7,164 bases of DNA, taken from contig CAKTTR010000084.1 in the NCBI GenBank assembly GCA_934615645.1, positions 1-7,164 of the forward strand, in the 5' to 3' direction. Shown here piece after piece: positions 1 through 5,473 of the stretch. The DNA is from an uncultured Oscillospiraceae bacterium. GTDB taxonomy: Bacteria; Bacillota; Clostridia; Oscillospirales; Oscillospiraceae. The notes beneath the pieces were generated by a model. It was not told the DNA's origin. It saw nothing but the letters and a program-made list of their open reading frames with translations, and did not search any database. Position 1 is the first letter of the stretch; the number at the start of each line of letters is the position of its first letter. Made by a program: the position numbers and the translations under genes.

Positions 1-10
1 AATTCCCTTC

Positions 11-41
11 AAACGCGAGCCCAGCGAAGCGGGTCGCGTTT
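11..41. repeat. Imperfect inverted repeat / hairpin at the left edge
   Basis: The arm AAACGCGAGCCC (11-22) can pair with GGGTCGCGTTT (31-41), leaving one bulged G and an 8-nt loop. No T tract follows on the plus strand, so it is not a textbook terminator. It is the first of three hairpins packed into the gene-free 151 bases downstream of phoU. It could belong to the end of a gene lying left of the window, or to a dispersed intergenic repeat. The pairing is seen directly; the role is unknown. Confidence 0.5.
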
Positions 42-43
42 GA

Positions 44-75
44 GAGCGTGTCAAAAATACTTTTTTGACACGCTC
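44..75. repeat. Perfect 14-bp inverted repeat, terminator-like hairpin
   Basis: The arm at 44-57 (GAGCGTGTCAAAAA) is the exact reverse complement of 62-75, with a 4-nt loop. The top of the stem is A/T only and the base is GC-rich. It sits just past the phoU terminator and before another hairpin. Because the T run lies inside the stem rather than after it, it differs from a standard intrinsic terminator. It may be a backup or bidirectional terminator, or a copy of an intergenic repeat family. Function is inferred only from position and structure. Confidence 0.55.
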
Positions 76-107
76 AAAAGGGCCCGCTGCTTTTTGGCAG
101 CGGGTCC
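76..107 (-). terminator. Rho-independent terminator of the pst-phoU operon
   Basis: Read on the minus strand, an 11-bp stem (97-107 with 80-90, one G-T wobble) closes a 6-nt A-rich loop and is followed at once by four T residues (79-76). It begins 45 nt after the phoU stop codon, the expected place for the end of the operon transcript. Read on the plus strand the same stem is also followed by TTTT (108-111), so it may act in both directions. Confidence 0.75.
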
Positions 108-151
108 TTTTGCAAATTTCGATCATTTCATTGGAGAAAACCAAATACGGA

Positions 152-820
152 TCACGGCTCGTTTTGCGGCAGGACACCGTCTTTCGGGCGGCGGCCGAGG
201 ATGGAGTATTCGACCCACTCGGCGATATTCGTCGCATGGTCGGCGATGCGCTCAAGATATTTGGCCACCATCAGAAGGTCGATGCAGTAAGCGCCCATGG
301 TGTTATCCTTGCTGATCAGATCAATGACCTCGTCCTTGATCTGGACAAAATACTGGTCGACGACATCGTCATAGGCGATGACCTCCCCGGCCAGGGTCAG
401 GTCCCGGCGGACAAAGGCGTCGATGCTGCGGTTGACCATTTTAATGGCCTCCGCGGCCATCTGCTCCAGGTGCAGCTTGTAGTGCACCGGCAGCTCCTTG
501 AGATAGACGGCCAGCTCCGCGATATCCGACGCCTGGTCGCCGATGCGCTCCATGTCGGAGATCATTTTCAGCGCCGCAGAAATATCCCGCAGGTCGCTGG
601 CCACCGGCTGCTGCTTCAAAAGCAGCTGCAGGCAGAGAGATTCGATCTCCCGCTCCAGCTTGTCGATCTCGCTATCTGTCTCCTGTTCCTGGGCGATGAG
701 GGCGTCGTTGCACTCGCCCAGGGCCCGGATGGCCAGGCCGATGGCCTGCTGGCAGAGCTCGCCCATCTCCAACATTGCCTCATGCAGCTTCTTGAGCTGC
801 GTCAAATACTGTTCCCGCAT
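152..820 (-). CDS. phoU: Phosphate transport system regulatory protein PhoU
   Basis: A 222-aa cytoplasmic, all-helical regulator that in known systems links the Pst transporter to the sensor kinase and represses the Pho response when phosphate is plentiful. The length is normal for PhoU. The two three-helix repeats each carry the family's metal-binding signature: DMERIGDQASDIAE at residues 89-102 and LERIADHATNIAE at 189-201. The start at MREQYL is chosen because the ATG shares its A with the TAA stop of pstB (TAATG) and a GGGAGG ribosome binding site lies about 8 nt upstream, inside the end of pstB. A longer frame open to about 1108 merely runs antisense-free through pstB in another frame and is not the gene. 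It is the last gene of the operon and is followed by a terminator. The cognate PhoP/PhoB and PhoR genes are not in the window. Identity is nearly certain. Confidence 0.96.
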   Translation of the reverse strand: MREQYLTQLKKLHEAMLEMGELCQQAIGLAIRALGECNDALIAQEQETDSEIDKLEREIESLCLQLLLKQQPVASDLRDISAALKMISDMERIGDQASDIAELAVYLKELPVHYKLHLEQMAAEAIKMVNRSIDAFVRRDLTLAGEVIAYDDVVDQYFVQIKDEVIDLISKDNTMGAYCIDLLMVAKYLERIADHATNIAEWVEYSILGRRPKDGVLPQNEP

Positions 821-1575
821 TATCCAAACCTCCCGGAAATATAGTCCTCCGTCTTCTTCTGCGACGGCATGGTAAAGATCTGATCGGTCGCGCCGTATTC
901 CACCAGCTCGCCCAGCAGGAAGAACGCGGTCCGGTCCGAAATACGGACGGCCTGCTGCATATTGTGCGTGACCATGATGACGGTATAGCGCTGCTTCAGC
1001 TCCGCGATCAGGTCCTCGATCTTGGCCGTGGAGATGGGGTCCAGCGCGCTGGTGGATTCGTCCATCAGCAGAATATCCGGCTCCACCGCCAGAGCCCGGG
1101 CGATACACAGCCGCTGCTGCTGCCCGCCGGACAGGCCCAGCGCGCTGGTCTTGAGCCGGTCGCGGACCTCGTCCCAGATGGCGGCGCTGCGCAGGGAGCG
1201 CTCGACGATCTCGTCCAGCTCCGCCTTGCGGCGGATGCCGTGGGTCCGGGGGCCGTAGGCGATGTTATCGTAAATGCTCATGGGGAACGGATTGGCCTTC
1301 TGGAAGACCATGCCGATCTGCTTGCGCAGCCAGGTCACATCCGTCGCCGCGTCATACAGGTCCGTATCCCGGTAGCGGACCTCCCCCTGGATGCGCACGC
1401 CGGGGATGAGGTCGTTCATGCGGTTGAGGGTCTTCAAAAAGGTGGATTTCCCGCAGCCGGAGGGGCCGATGAGGGCCGTGATCTGGTTGGCCGGGATCTC
1501 CAGATTGATATCCTGCAGGGCATGGTGGTCCCCATACCACAGGTTCAGGTGTTTTGCAGTGATAATGGCAGGCAT
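820..1575 (-). CDS. pstB: Phosphate ABC transporter ATP-binding protein PstB
   Basis: A 251-aa ATPase of the Pst phosphate importer; it dimerises under PstA/PstC on the inner face of the membrane and drives uptake by ATP hydrolysis. Visible motifs in order are Walker A GPSGCGKST (37-45), the Q-loop glutamine in VFQKANPFPMSIYDN (Q92), the ABC signature LSGGQQQR (148-155), Walker B ILLMDE (168-173), the D-loop SALDP (176-180) and the switch histidine in MVTHN (H204). The long NPFPMSIYDN stretch after the Q-loop is typical of PstB. One oddity is Ser174 right after the catalytic Glu, where most ABC ATPases have Pro (DEP). The ATG follows the pstA stop by 4 nt, and its AGGGAG ribosome binding site lies within the pstA end. 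Its stop overlaps the phoU start by one base, which suggests translational coupling. Confidence 0.97.
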   Translation of the reverse strand: MPAIITAKHLNLWYGDHHALQDINLEIPANQITALIGPSGCGKSTFLKTLNRMNDLIPGVRIQGEVRYRDTDLYDAATDVTWLRKQIGMVFQKANPFPMSIYDNIAYGPRTHGIRRKAELDEIVERSLRSAAIWDEVRDRLKTSALGLSGGQQQRLCIARALAVEPDILLMDESTSALDPISTAKIEDLIAELKQRYTVIMVTHNMQQAVRISDRTAFFLLGELVEYGATDQIFTMPSQKKTEDYISGRFG

Positions 1576-1579
1576 TGGT

Positions 1580-2437
1580 TCATGCTCCCTTCTTCTTTTT
1601 CAGCTTCTTCCCGGCCAGATTCGCCGCCCGGTTCAGGAAGAACACCAGGATCATTAAGATCGCGGCAATGGCAAAGGCCACGCCCGTCTCGCCCCGCTCG
1701 CTGGCGTAGATATACAGGGCGACCGTCAGTGTCGCCGACGAGGATTGCAGCGATTCGGCGAAGCTGTTCAGCACGAGGCCGAAGCCCGCGGTAAAGAGCA
1801 GCGCCGCCGATTCGCCGACGATCCGCCCGATGGCCAGGATGCAGCCGGTGACGATGCCGTCGACGGCATTGGGCAGGACGACCGTCCGGATCGTGTGCCA
1901 CTTCCCTGCCCCCAGGGCCAGCGCCCCTTCGCGGTAGGCTTGGGGGACAGTCTTCAGGCTCTCCTGGGTCGTCCGGATGATCGTCGGCAGGATCATGACG
2001 ACCAGCGTCAGGCCGCCGGCCAAAATGCCCTGCCGCAGGCCCAGCAGCTGGATAAAAAACAGCATACCCACCAGGCCAAACAGGATGGACGGGATGCCCG
2101 TCAGCGTCTCCGTCGCAAATTCGATGATGCGCTTTAAATGCCGATTCTGGGCGTACTCCGTCAGATAGATCGCCGCGCCGACGCCGATGGGCAGCGCCAG
2201 GATCATGGCCACAAGGATAATGTACAGGGTGTTGAGAATATTCGGCAGAATGCCGATGCTGTCGGTCAAATAGCTGCTCTGGGTCGAAAGGAGCTTCCAG
2301 GAGATATGCCCCAGACCGCGCCAGAAAATATACCCGATGAGAAACAGCAGCAGCGCGCAGGTGATGACGGCGCTGCCGTACATCAGGCCGCGCAGCACCC
2401 CGCCGTAGAGCCGCCGCCGCGGTGAGCGTCTTTGCAT
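1580..2437 (-). CDS. pstA: Phosphate ABC transporter permease PstA
   Basis: A 285-aa inner-membrane permease that with PstC forms the phosphate channel. After a very basic N-terminus (MQRRSPRRRL) there are about six hydrophobic spans, near residues 18-40, 68-95, 110-135, 137-157, 190-220 and 255-270. The cytoplasmic EAA loop that docks the ATPase is seen as TVPQAYREGALALGAGKW (163-180), followed by VLPNAVDGI. The C-terminus is a lysine-rich tail. The start at 2437 is preferred over an in-frame codon 30 nt upstream because AAGGAG stands 7 nt before this ATG and the upstream part would overlap the end of pstC. The ATG comes 1 nt after the pstC stop, so the two are probably translated together. 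It is followed by pstB after 4 nt. Confidence 0.95.
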   Translation of the reverse strand: MQRRSPRRRLYGGVLRGLMYGSAVITCALLLFLIGYIFWRGLGHISWKLLSTQSSYLTDSIGILPNILNTLYIILVAMILALPIGVGAAIYLTEYAQNRHLKRIIEFATETLTGIPSILFGLVGMLFFIQLLGLRQGILAGGLTLVVMILPTIIRTTQESLKTVPQAYREGALALGAGKWHTIRTVVLPNAVDGIVTGCILAIGRIVGESAALLFTAGFGLVLNSFAESLQSSSATLTVALYIYASERGETGVAFAIAAILMILVFFLNRAANLAGKKLKKKKGA

Positions 2438-2438
2438 A

Positions 2439-3293
2439 TCATTTCTCCTTCCGCTTGATGCACACATTTAAAATCACATTGATAAGCATAATGAACAGGA
2501 ACAGCACAAGCCCGATGGAAAATAGGGCCTGCCGCTGCAGGCTGCCATAGGCCGCGTAGGACATCTCCGACGCGATGGCCGTCGTCAGGAACCGGACGGA
2601 CTTCAAAAGCCCCGGCATATTGGCAACGTTCCCGGAGACCATGATGATCGCCATGGCCTCGCCGATGGCCCGGCCGACGCCCAGGACGATGGACGCGGCA
2701 ATGCCGCTCTTGGCCGCCGGGAGGGAGACGCGGAAATACGTCTCCGTTTTCGTCGCCCCCAGGGCCAGGGACGCCGCCTCATACTCCGGCGGCACCGCCC
2801 GCAGCGCCGTCTCCGAAACGCTGATGATCGACGGCAGGATCATAATGGCCAGCACCACGATCGCCGCCAGCAGACAGGCGCCGGACGAGAGCCCGAACAG
2901 CCGCTGGATCGTCGGGACCAGCACGATCATCCCCACCAGGCCGTAGACGACCGACGGAATGCCCGCCAGCAGCTCCACCGCCGTATGGATGACCGCCGCA
3001 ACCCGGGGCGCAGCGACCTTGGAAAGAAAGACCGCCGTCAAAACGCCGATAGGCACCCCCAGCACGACCGCCCCCGCCGTCGCGTAGACCGAAGAGAGGA
3101 TAAACGGCAAAATGCCAAAGGACGCCTCCGACGCCGTCGGCGCCCAGGTCTTTCCCAGCAAAAACGCCTTCAGGCCGATCTGCCGGATGGCCGGGATGCC
3201 GGAGATCACCAGATAAACGCTGATAAACAGCACAAATGCCACGGAGATCACGCCGCAGATCAAAAAGATCGCCTTCATGCTCCGCTCCAACAT
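2439..3293 (-). CDS. pstC: Phosphate ABC transporter permease PstC
   Basis: A 284-aa inner-membrane permease, partner of PstA. Hydrophobic spans lie near residues 6-31, 61-90, 103-127, 139-160, 197-222 and 255-278. The EAA loop contacting PstB reads AVPPEYEAASLALGATKTET (166-185) and is followed by VSLPAAKSGI. The extracytoplasmic segment between spans 1 and 2 (WAPTASEASFGILPF) resembles other PstC proteins. The start is uncertain. The ATG at 3293 has AGGGA 6 nt upstream, but a TTG at 3308 (five residues longer) is better placed, 7 nt after a strong AAGGAG at 3321-3316, and an ATG at 3278 is also possible. I report 3293 as the conventional ATG choice. The gene is separated from pstS by a strong hairpin, so its expression is probably lower than that of pstS. 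Confidence 0.94.
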   Translation of the reverse strand: MLERSMKAIFLICGVISVAFVLFISVYLVISGIPAIRQIGLKAFLLGKTWAPTASEASFGILPFILSSVYATAGAVVLGVPIGVLTAVFLSKVAAPRVAAVIHTAVELLAGIPSVVYGLVGMIVLVPTIQRLFGLSSGACLLAAIVVLAIMILPSIISVSETALRAVPPEYEAASLALGATKTETYFRVSLPAAKSGIAASIVLGVGRAIGEAMAIIMVSGNVANMPGLLKSVRFLTTAIASEMSYAAYGSLQRQALFSIGLVLFLFIMLINVILNVCIKRKEK

Positions 3294-3307
3294 TGTCTTT
3301 CCCTGCA

Positions 3308-3321
3308 AACTCTTGCTCCTT
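3308..3321 (-). promoter_or_regulatory. Strong ribosome binding site pointing to a TTG start for pstC
   Basis: On the minus strand AAGGAG (3321-3316) is followed by 7 nt and then an in-frame TTG (3308-3306). The ATG at 3293 lies 22 nt from this site, too far for normal use, and has only a weak AGGGA of its own. The TTG would give a 289-aa PstC. This is the site that decides the start; the sequence alone does not settle it. Confidence 0.45.
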
Positions 3322-3327
3322 TCCCGC

Positions 3328-3357
3328 AAAAAGCGCCTGCCGGGGCAGGCGCTTTTT
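3328..3357 (-). terminator. Intercistronic terminator/attenuator between pstS and pstC
   Basis: The arms 3328-3341 and 3344-3357 are exact reverse complements over 14 bp (AAAAAGCGCCTGCC and its partner) around a 2-nt centre, in practice a 13-bp stem with a 4-nt loop. The minus-strand transcript from pstS would make a GC-rich stem ending in a U run, starting 25 nt after the pstS stop. Such partial terminators or stabilising hairpins after binding-protein genes are known in ABC operons and keep the binding protein in excess. The pstC ribosome binding site lies just beyond it. Its symmetry means it could work on the other strand too, but no gene there needs it. Confidence 0.8.
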
Positions 3358-3382
3358 CTTGTTGCTGTTCTCTCGTTCCGGT

Positions 3383-4252
3383 TTATGCGACCGGGACAGC
3401 ACCTGCTGCGCGGATGAGCTCTGCCGCGTCCGCGGAGGTCGCGTAGTCGAAGAAGGCCTGGGCTGCGGGGCTCAGTGCTTCCCCGTCCTTGGTGACCAGG
3501 TTGAAGGGACGCTGGATCTCATAGCTGCCGTTCTTGACCGTCTCTTCCGAGCAAGCCACACCGCCGACCGTCAGGAGCTTGATGCCGTCTTGGCCTTCCG
3601 CCGCAGACAGGGAGGCGTAGCCGATGGCGTTTTCACTGTTCTTGACCGCTTCGATGACTGCGCCGGTGGAGGTCAGCTCCTGGCTCAGCTTGCAGGCATC
3701 TTCCGTCTTGGTGATGGATTCGAAGCCGTCCCGGGTGCCGGACCCAGCCTCACGGCCGATGCAGGCGATCTCCAGATCTGCGCCGCCGACTTCCTTCCAG
3801 TTGGTGATCTCGCCCTTGAAGATGGAGGCGATCTGCTCGACCGTCAGATCGTCGACACCGCAGTTGGCATTGACGACGATGGCGATGCCGTCCAGAGCGA
3901 CGGTCGTCGCCGTCAGGCCGGTCTCGGTGTCCTTCAGGGCGCGGGAAGCCAGGCCGATGTCGCAGCTGCCGTTGCTGACGGACTCGATGCCCGTGCCGGA
4001 GCCGGTGGCGTCGTAGGTCACCTTGACGTCCTTGTTCTCTGTCATAAACTGTTCGGACAGGCTGCCGATGACCTTTTCCATGGAGGTCGAACCGTTGGTC
4101 GAGACGCTGCCGCTGACCGTCTGGGTCTGGCTCTGATTTGCGTCCGCGGCGGGCTGGGTGCTGCCGGGGTCGCTGGCGTCCTTGCTGCCGCACCCGGTCA
4201 AAACGCCCAGGAGCATCGCACCTGCTACGAGAATACTTGCAAACTTTTTCAT
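3383..4252 (-). CDS. pstS: Phosphate-binding lipoprotein PstS
   Basis: A 289-aa substrate-binding lipoprotein that captures phosphate outside the membrane and passes it to PstC/PstA. The N-terminus MKKFASILVAGAMLLGVLTG followed by Cys21 is a lipoprotein signal with lipobox LTGC. Residues 22-50 form a Ser/Thr/Gln-rich flexible linker. The phosphate-site motifs follow: NGSTSM (53-58), ATGSGTG (82-88), LASR (101-104), DGIAIVVN (121-128) and GREAGSGTRDGFE (166-178). The length fits Firmicute PstS. The ATG has AAGGA 7 nt upstream. It is the first gene of the operon, with a control region upstream that holds candidate Pho half-sites and a -10, and a hairpin downstream that probably limits read-through into pstC. 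Phosphate-starvation induction is inferred from the family. Confidence 0.96.
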   Translation of the reverse strand: MKKFASILVAGAMLLGVLTGCGSKDASDPGSTQPAADANQSQTQTVSGSVSTNGSTSMEKVIGSLSEQFMTENKDVKVTYDATGSGTGIESVSNGSCDIGLASRALKDTETGLTATTVALDGIAIVVNANCGVDDLTVEQIASIFKGEITNWKEVGGADLEIACIGREAGSGTRDGFESITKTEDACKLSQELTSTGAVIEAVKNSENAIGYASLSAAEGQDGIKLLTVGGVACSEETVKNGSYEIQRPFNLVTKDGEALSPAAQAFFDYATSADAAELIRAAGAVPVA

Positions 4253-4301
4253 GTTGTTTTCCTTCTTTCATTTTTTTACTGTGGATTTCGTTTACATGCT
4301 T

Positions 4302-4307
4302 ATTAAA
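4302..4307 (-). promoter_or_regulatory. Candidate -10 element for the pst operon
   Basis: On the minus strand TTTAAT differs by one base from TATAAT and lies about 50 nt upstream of the pstS ATG, giving an expected start of transcription near 4295. At a 17-bp spacing the -35 position (4325-4330) reads TTTCGG, a poor match to TTGACA. A weak -35 would fit an activator-dependent promoter such as those driven by PhoP/PhoB. The region is AT-rich, so chance is possible. Confidence 0.4.
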
Positions 4308-4339
4308 CCGCAGGAAGCTTAAATCCGAAACCAAAAAAA

Positions 4340-4356
4340 CGTTAAATTTACATAAA
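4340..4356 (-). promoter_or_regulatory. Candidate Pho-box half-sites upstream of pstS
   Basis: On the minus strand TTTATG (4356-4351) and TTAACG (4345-4340) resemble the TTAACA-like half-sites bound by Firmicute PhoP, and their starts are 11 bp apart, the period known for such sites. They lie upstream of the suspected -35 of pstS. Only two half-sites are convincing; the next positions at the same period do not match, while full boxes usually contain more. I treat this as a suggestion only. Confidence 0.3.
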
Positions 4357-4416
4357 ATTTTTCCCATTCTTTTCCCGCTTTGTAAAATCCCAGCCACGCA
4401 GCCGGGCCGGAAAAGA

Positions 4417-4445
4417 TTGACAGCGTGGATATTGGGTATTATACT
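4417..4445 (+). promoter_or_regulatory. Strong sigma-A type promoter for the GGDEF-degV genes
   Basis: A perfect -35 TTGACA (4417-4422) is followed after 17 bp by TATACT (4440-4445), a five-of-six match to TATAAT. Transcription should start near 4452, leaving a leader of about 72 nt before the ATG at 4524. An overlapping TATAAT (4445-4450) is a perfect hexamer but sits 22 bp from the -35 and is less likely to pair with it. It points away from the pst operon, so the two promoters are divergent. Confidence 0.75.
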
Positions 4446-4462
4446 ATAATTGGTATATAGTA
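4442..4462. promoter_or_regulatory. Inverted repeat over the -10/start site, possible operator
   Basis: TACTATA (4442-4448) and TATAGTA (4456-4462) are exact reverse complements separated by 7 nt, centred on the predicted transcription start of the GGDEF gene. A repressor bound here would block the promoter. AT-rich promoter DNA yields such symmetry by chance fairly often, and no regulator gene is seen nearby, so the operator role is inference. Confidence 0.35.
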
Positions 4463-4474
4463 CACTGAACACTG

Positions 4475-4514
4475 CCGGAAAACGCAGCCGGGGGTGCGTA
4501 ACCGGTCGAGGAGG
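4475..4514 (+). promoter_or_regulatory. Two-tier leader hairpin and ribosome binding site of the GGDEF gene
   Basis: In the 5' leader, CCGG (4475-4478) can pair with CCGG (4502-4505), and inside it ACGCA (4482-4486) pairs with TGCGT (4495-4499) around an 8-nt loop. The structure ends 3 nt before the AGGAGG ribosome binding site (4509-4514), which has a 9-nt spacing to the ATG at 4524. The hairpin could affect translation. It does not match the conserved core of c-di-GMP riboswitches that I know, so no riboswitch class is claimed. Confidence 0.4.
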
Positions 4515-4523
4515 TAAGAAAAT

Positions 4524-5459
4524 ATGGTTTCTACGGCAGAGCAGGCCGCCCAGCGGCTTCGCGTTGCACTGCGCGCAACGCATACCTGCCTTTTTGAATT
4601 GGAACTGCAAGGCTTCACGTATACCCATGTATGCAATTGCCGGGAGATTTTCGGTCTGGAGGACACCCAGCTGCTGGCGCTGCTCCGGCAGAGCGCCGCG
4701 TCAGACCCCGCAGCCTATCACAAGGAGGTCGCCCGCCTGCTGCTGCACCCTTCGGATTACGAGAGCATGGTCTCCGCTGGGCACGAGCTGCGCGCAGGCT
4801 ACGCCACGACAGTCCAGCTGCGCCTGCGCCGCGCGGACGGGACCTTCCGCTGGTGCAAAATTGCCCTGACCCCGGTGCAGGAGCCGGACGGCAGTCTTCG
4901 GGCCATCGGCGTCATCTCTGACATCCAGGATTTCCGCGACCGGGCGGAGAAGCTGGCCGAGGAGGTGCGCATCGACGCGTTTACCGGTCTATACCATAAA
5001 ATCCACTTCGAAAAAATGGCCGAAGCCGTCCTCCGGAACCATCCGGACGAGCGCCACGGCCTGCTCCTGCTCGACCTGGACAACTTTGAGGAATTCAACC
5101 GCACCTACGGCAAGCTGCGGGGCGACGGCGTGCTGCGCTCTGTTGCCGCCCAGCTGCGGTCCGCACTGCGGCCGGAGGACCTCATCGGCCGCTTTGGCGG
5201 CGATGAATTTATCGTCCTGATGCGCAGCGTCCCCGATCGGGCTGCCGTTCAGGCCATGGCCGAGCGGATTCTTTCCAGCGATGACAATGCCCTGAAGGTC
5301 ACAAAGAGCATTGGCATCAGCTTATATCCCGACGACGCAGGCAAGCTCAGCGATCTGATGCACCTGGCAGAGCTGGCGCTGCACGCATCCAAGCAGGAAA
5401 AATACGCCCAAACGCCAGCGCGCCCCACGGCCGCCCCGGCGGGCGATTTAACATTCTAA
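4524..5459 (+). CDS. PAS-like/GGDEF domain protein, probable diguanylate cyclase
   Basis: A 311-aa soluble protein with no signal peptide or membrane span. Residues about 15-140 look like a PAS sensor domain of the PAS_3/PAC type (LRRADGTFRWCKIALTPV, then DGSLRAIGVISDIQDF), followed by a short helical linker and a GGDEF domain from DAFTGLYHKIHF (151-162) to about 293. The active-site motif RFGGDEF (223-229) is intact, and RPED (216-219) stands exactly five residues before GGDEF, a canonical RxxD inhibitory site for c-di-GMP. Metal and guanine contacts equivalent to PleD D327, N335 and D344 appear as D184, N192 and D201. Oddities are Glu189 where PleD has Lys332, Lys197 for the usual His, and KY in place of the C-terminal GR. 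The family makes c-di-GMP from two GTP. The likely sensed ligand is unknown. It is divergent from pstS and 14 nt upstream of the degV-like gene. The C-terminal Ala/Pro-rich tail appears disordered. Confidence 0.9.
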   Translation: MVSTAEQAAQRLRVALRATHTCLFELELQGFTYTHVCNCREIFGLEDTQLLALLRQSAASDPAAYHKEVARLLLHPSDYESMVSAGHELRAGYATTVQLRLRRADGTFRWCKIALTPVQEPDGSLRAIGVISDIQDFRDRAEKLAEEVRIDAFTGLYHKIHFEKMAEAVLRNHPDERHGLLLLDLDNFEEFNRTYGKLRGDGVLRSVAAQLRSALRPEDLIGRFGGDEFIVLMRSVPDRAAVQAMAERILSSDDNALKVTKSIGISLYPDDAGKLSDLMHLAELALHASKQEKYAQTPARPTAAPAGDLTF

Positions 5460-5473
5460 GAAAGAGGCTATCT

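Noticed and set aside
65..844. Long plus-strand open frame of 259 codons opposite phoU
   Set aside because: It is the mirror of phoU, whose protein has clear family motifs on the minus strand. The plus-strand translation has no recognisable domain and no good ribosome binding site.
964..1794. Plus-strand open frame of 276 codons opposite pstB and pstA
   Set aside because: Antisense shadow caused by high GC and codon bias of the real genes. The translation is low-complexity, with no family signature.
3236..4306. Plus-strand open frame of 356 codons opposite pstS
   Set aside because: It is longer than pstS itself, but the minus-strand frame encodes a complete lipoprotein with phosphate-binding motifs and a good start. 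The plus frame is a shadow.
4445..4450. Perfect TATAAT as the -10 of the GGDEF promoter
   Set aside because: It lies 22 bp from the TTGACA, beyond usual spacing; the overlapping TATACT gives the ideal 17 bp.
4452..4523. c-di-GMP riboswitch in the leader of the GGDEF gene
   Set aside because: The leader is short and contains only a small hairpin; the conserved cores of the known c-di-GMP riboswitch classes are not recognisable.
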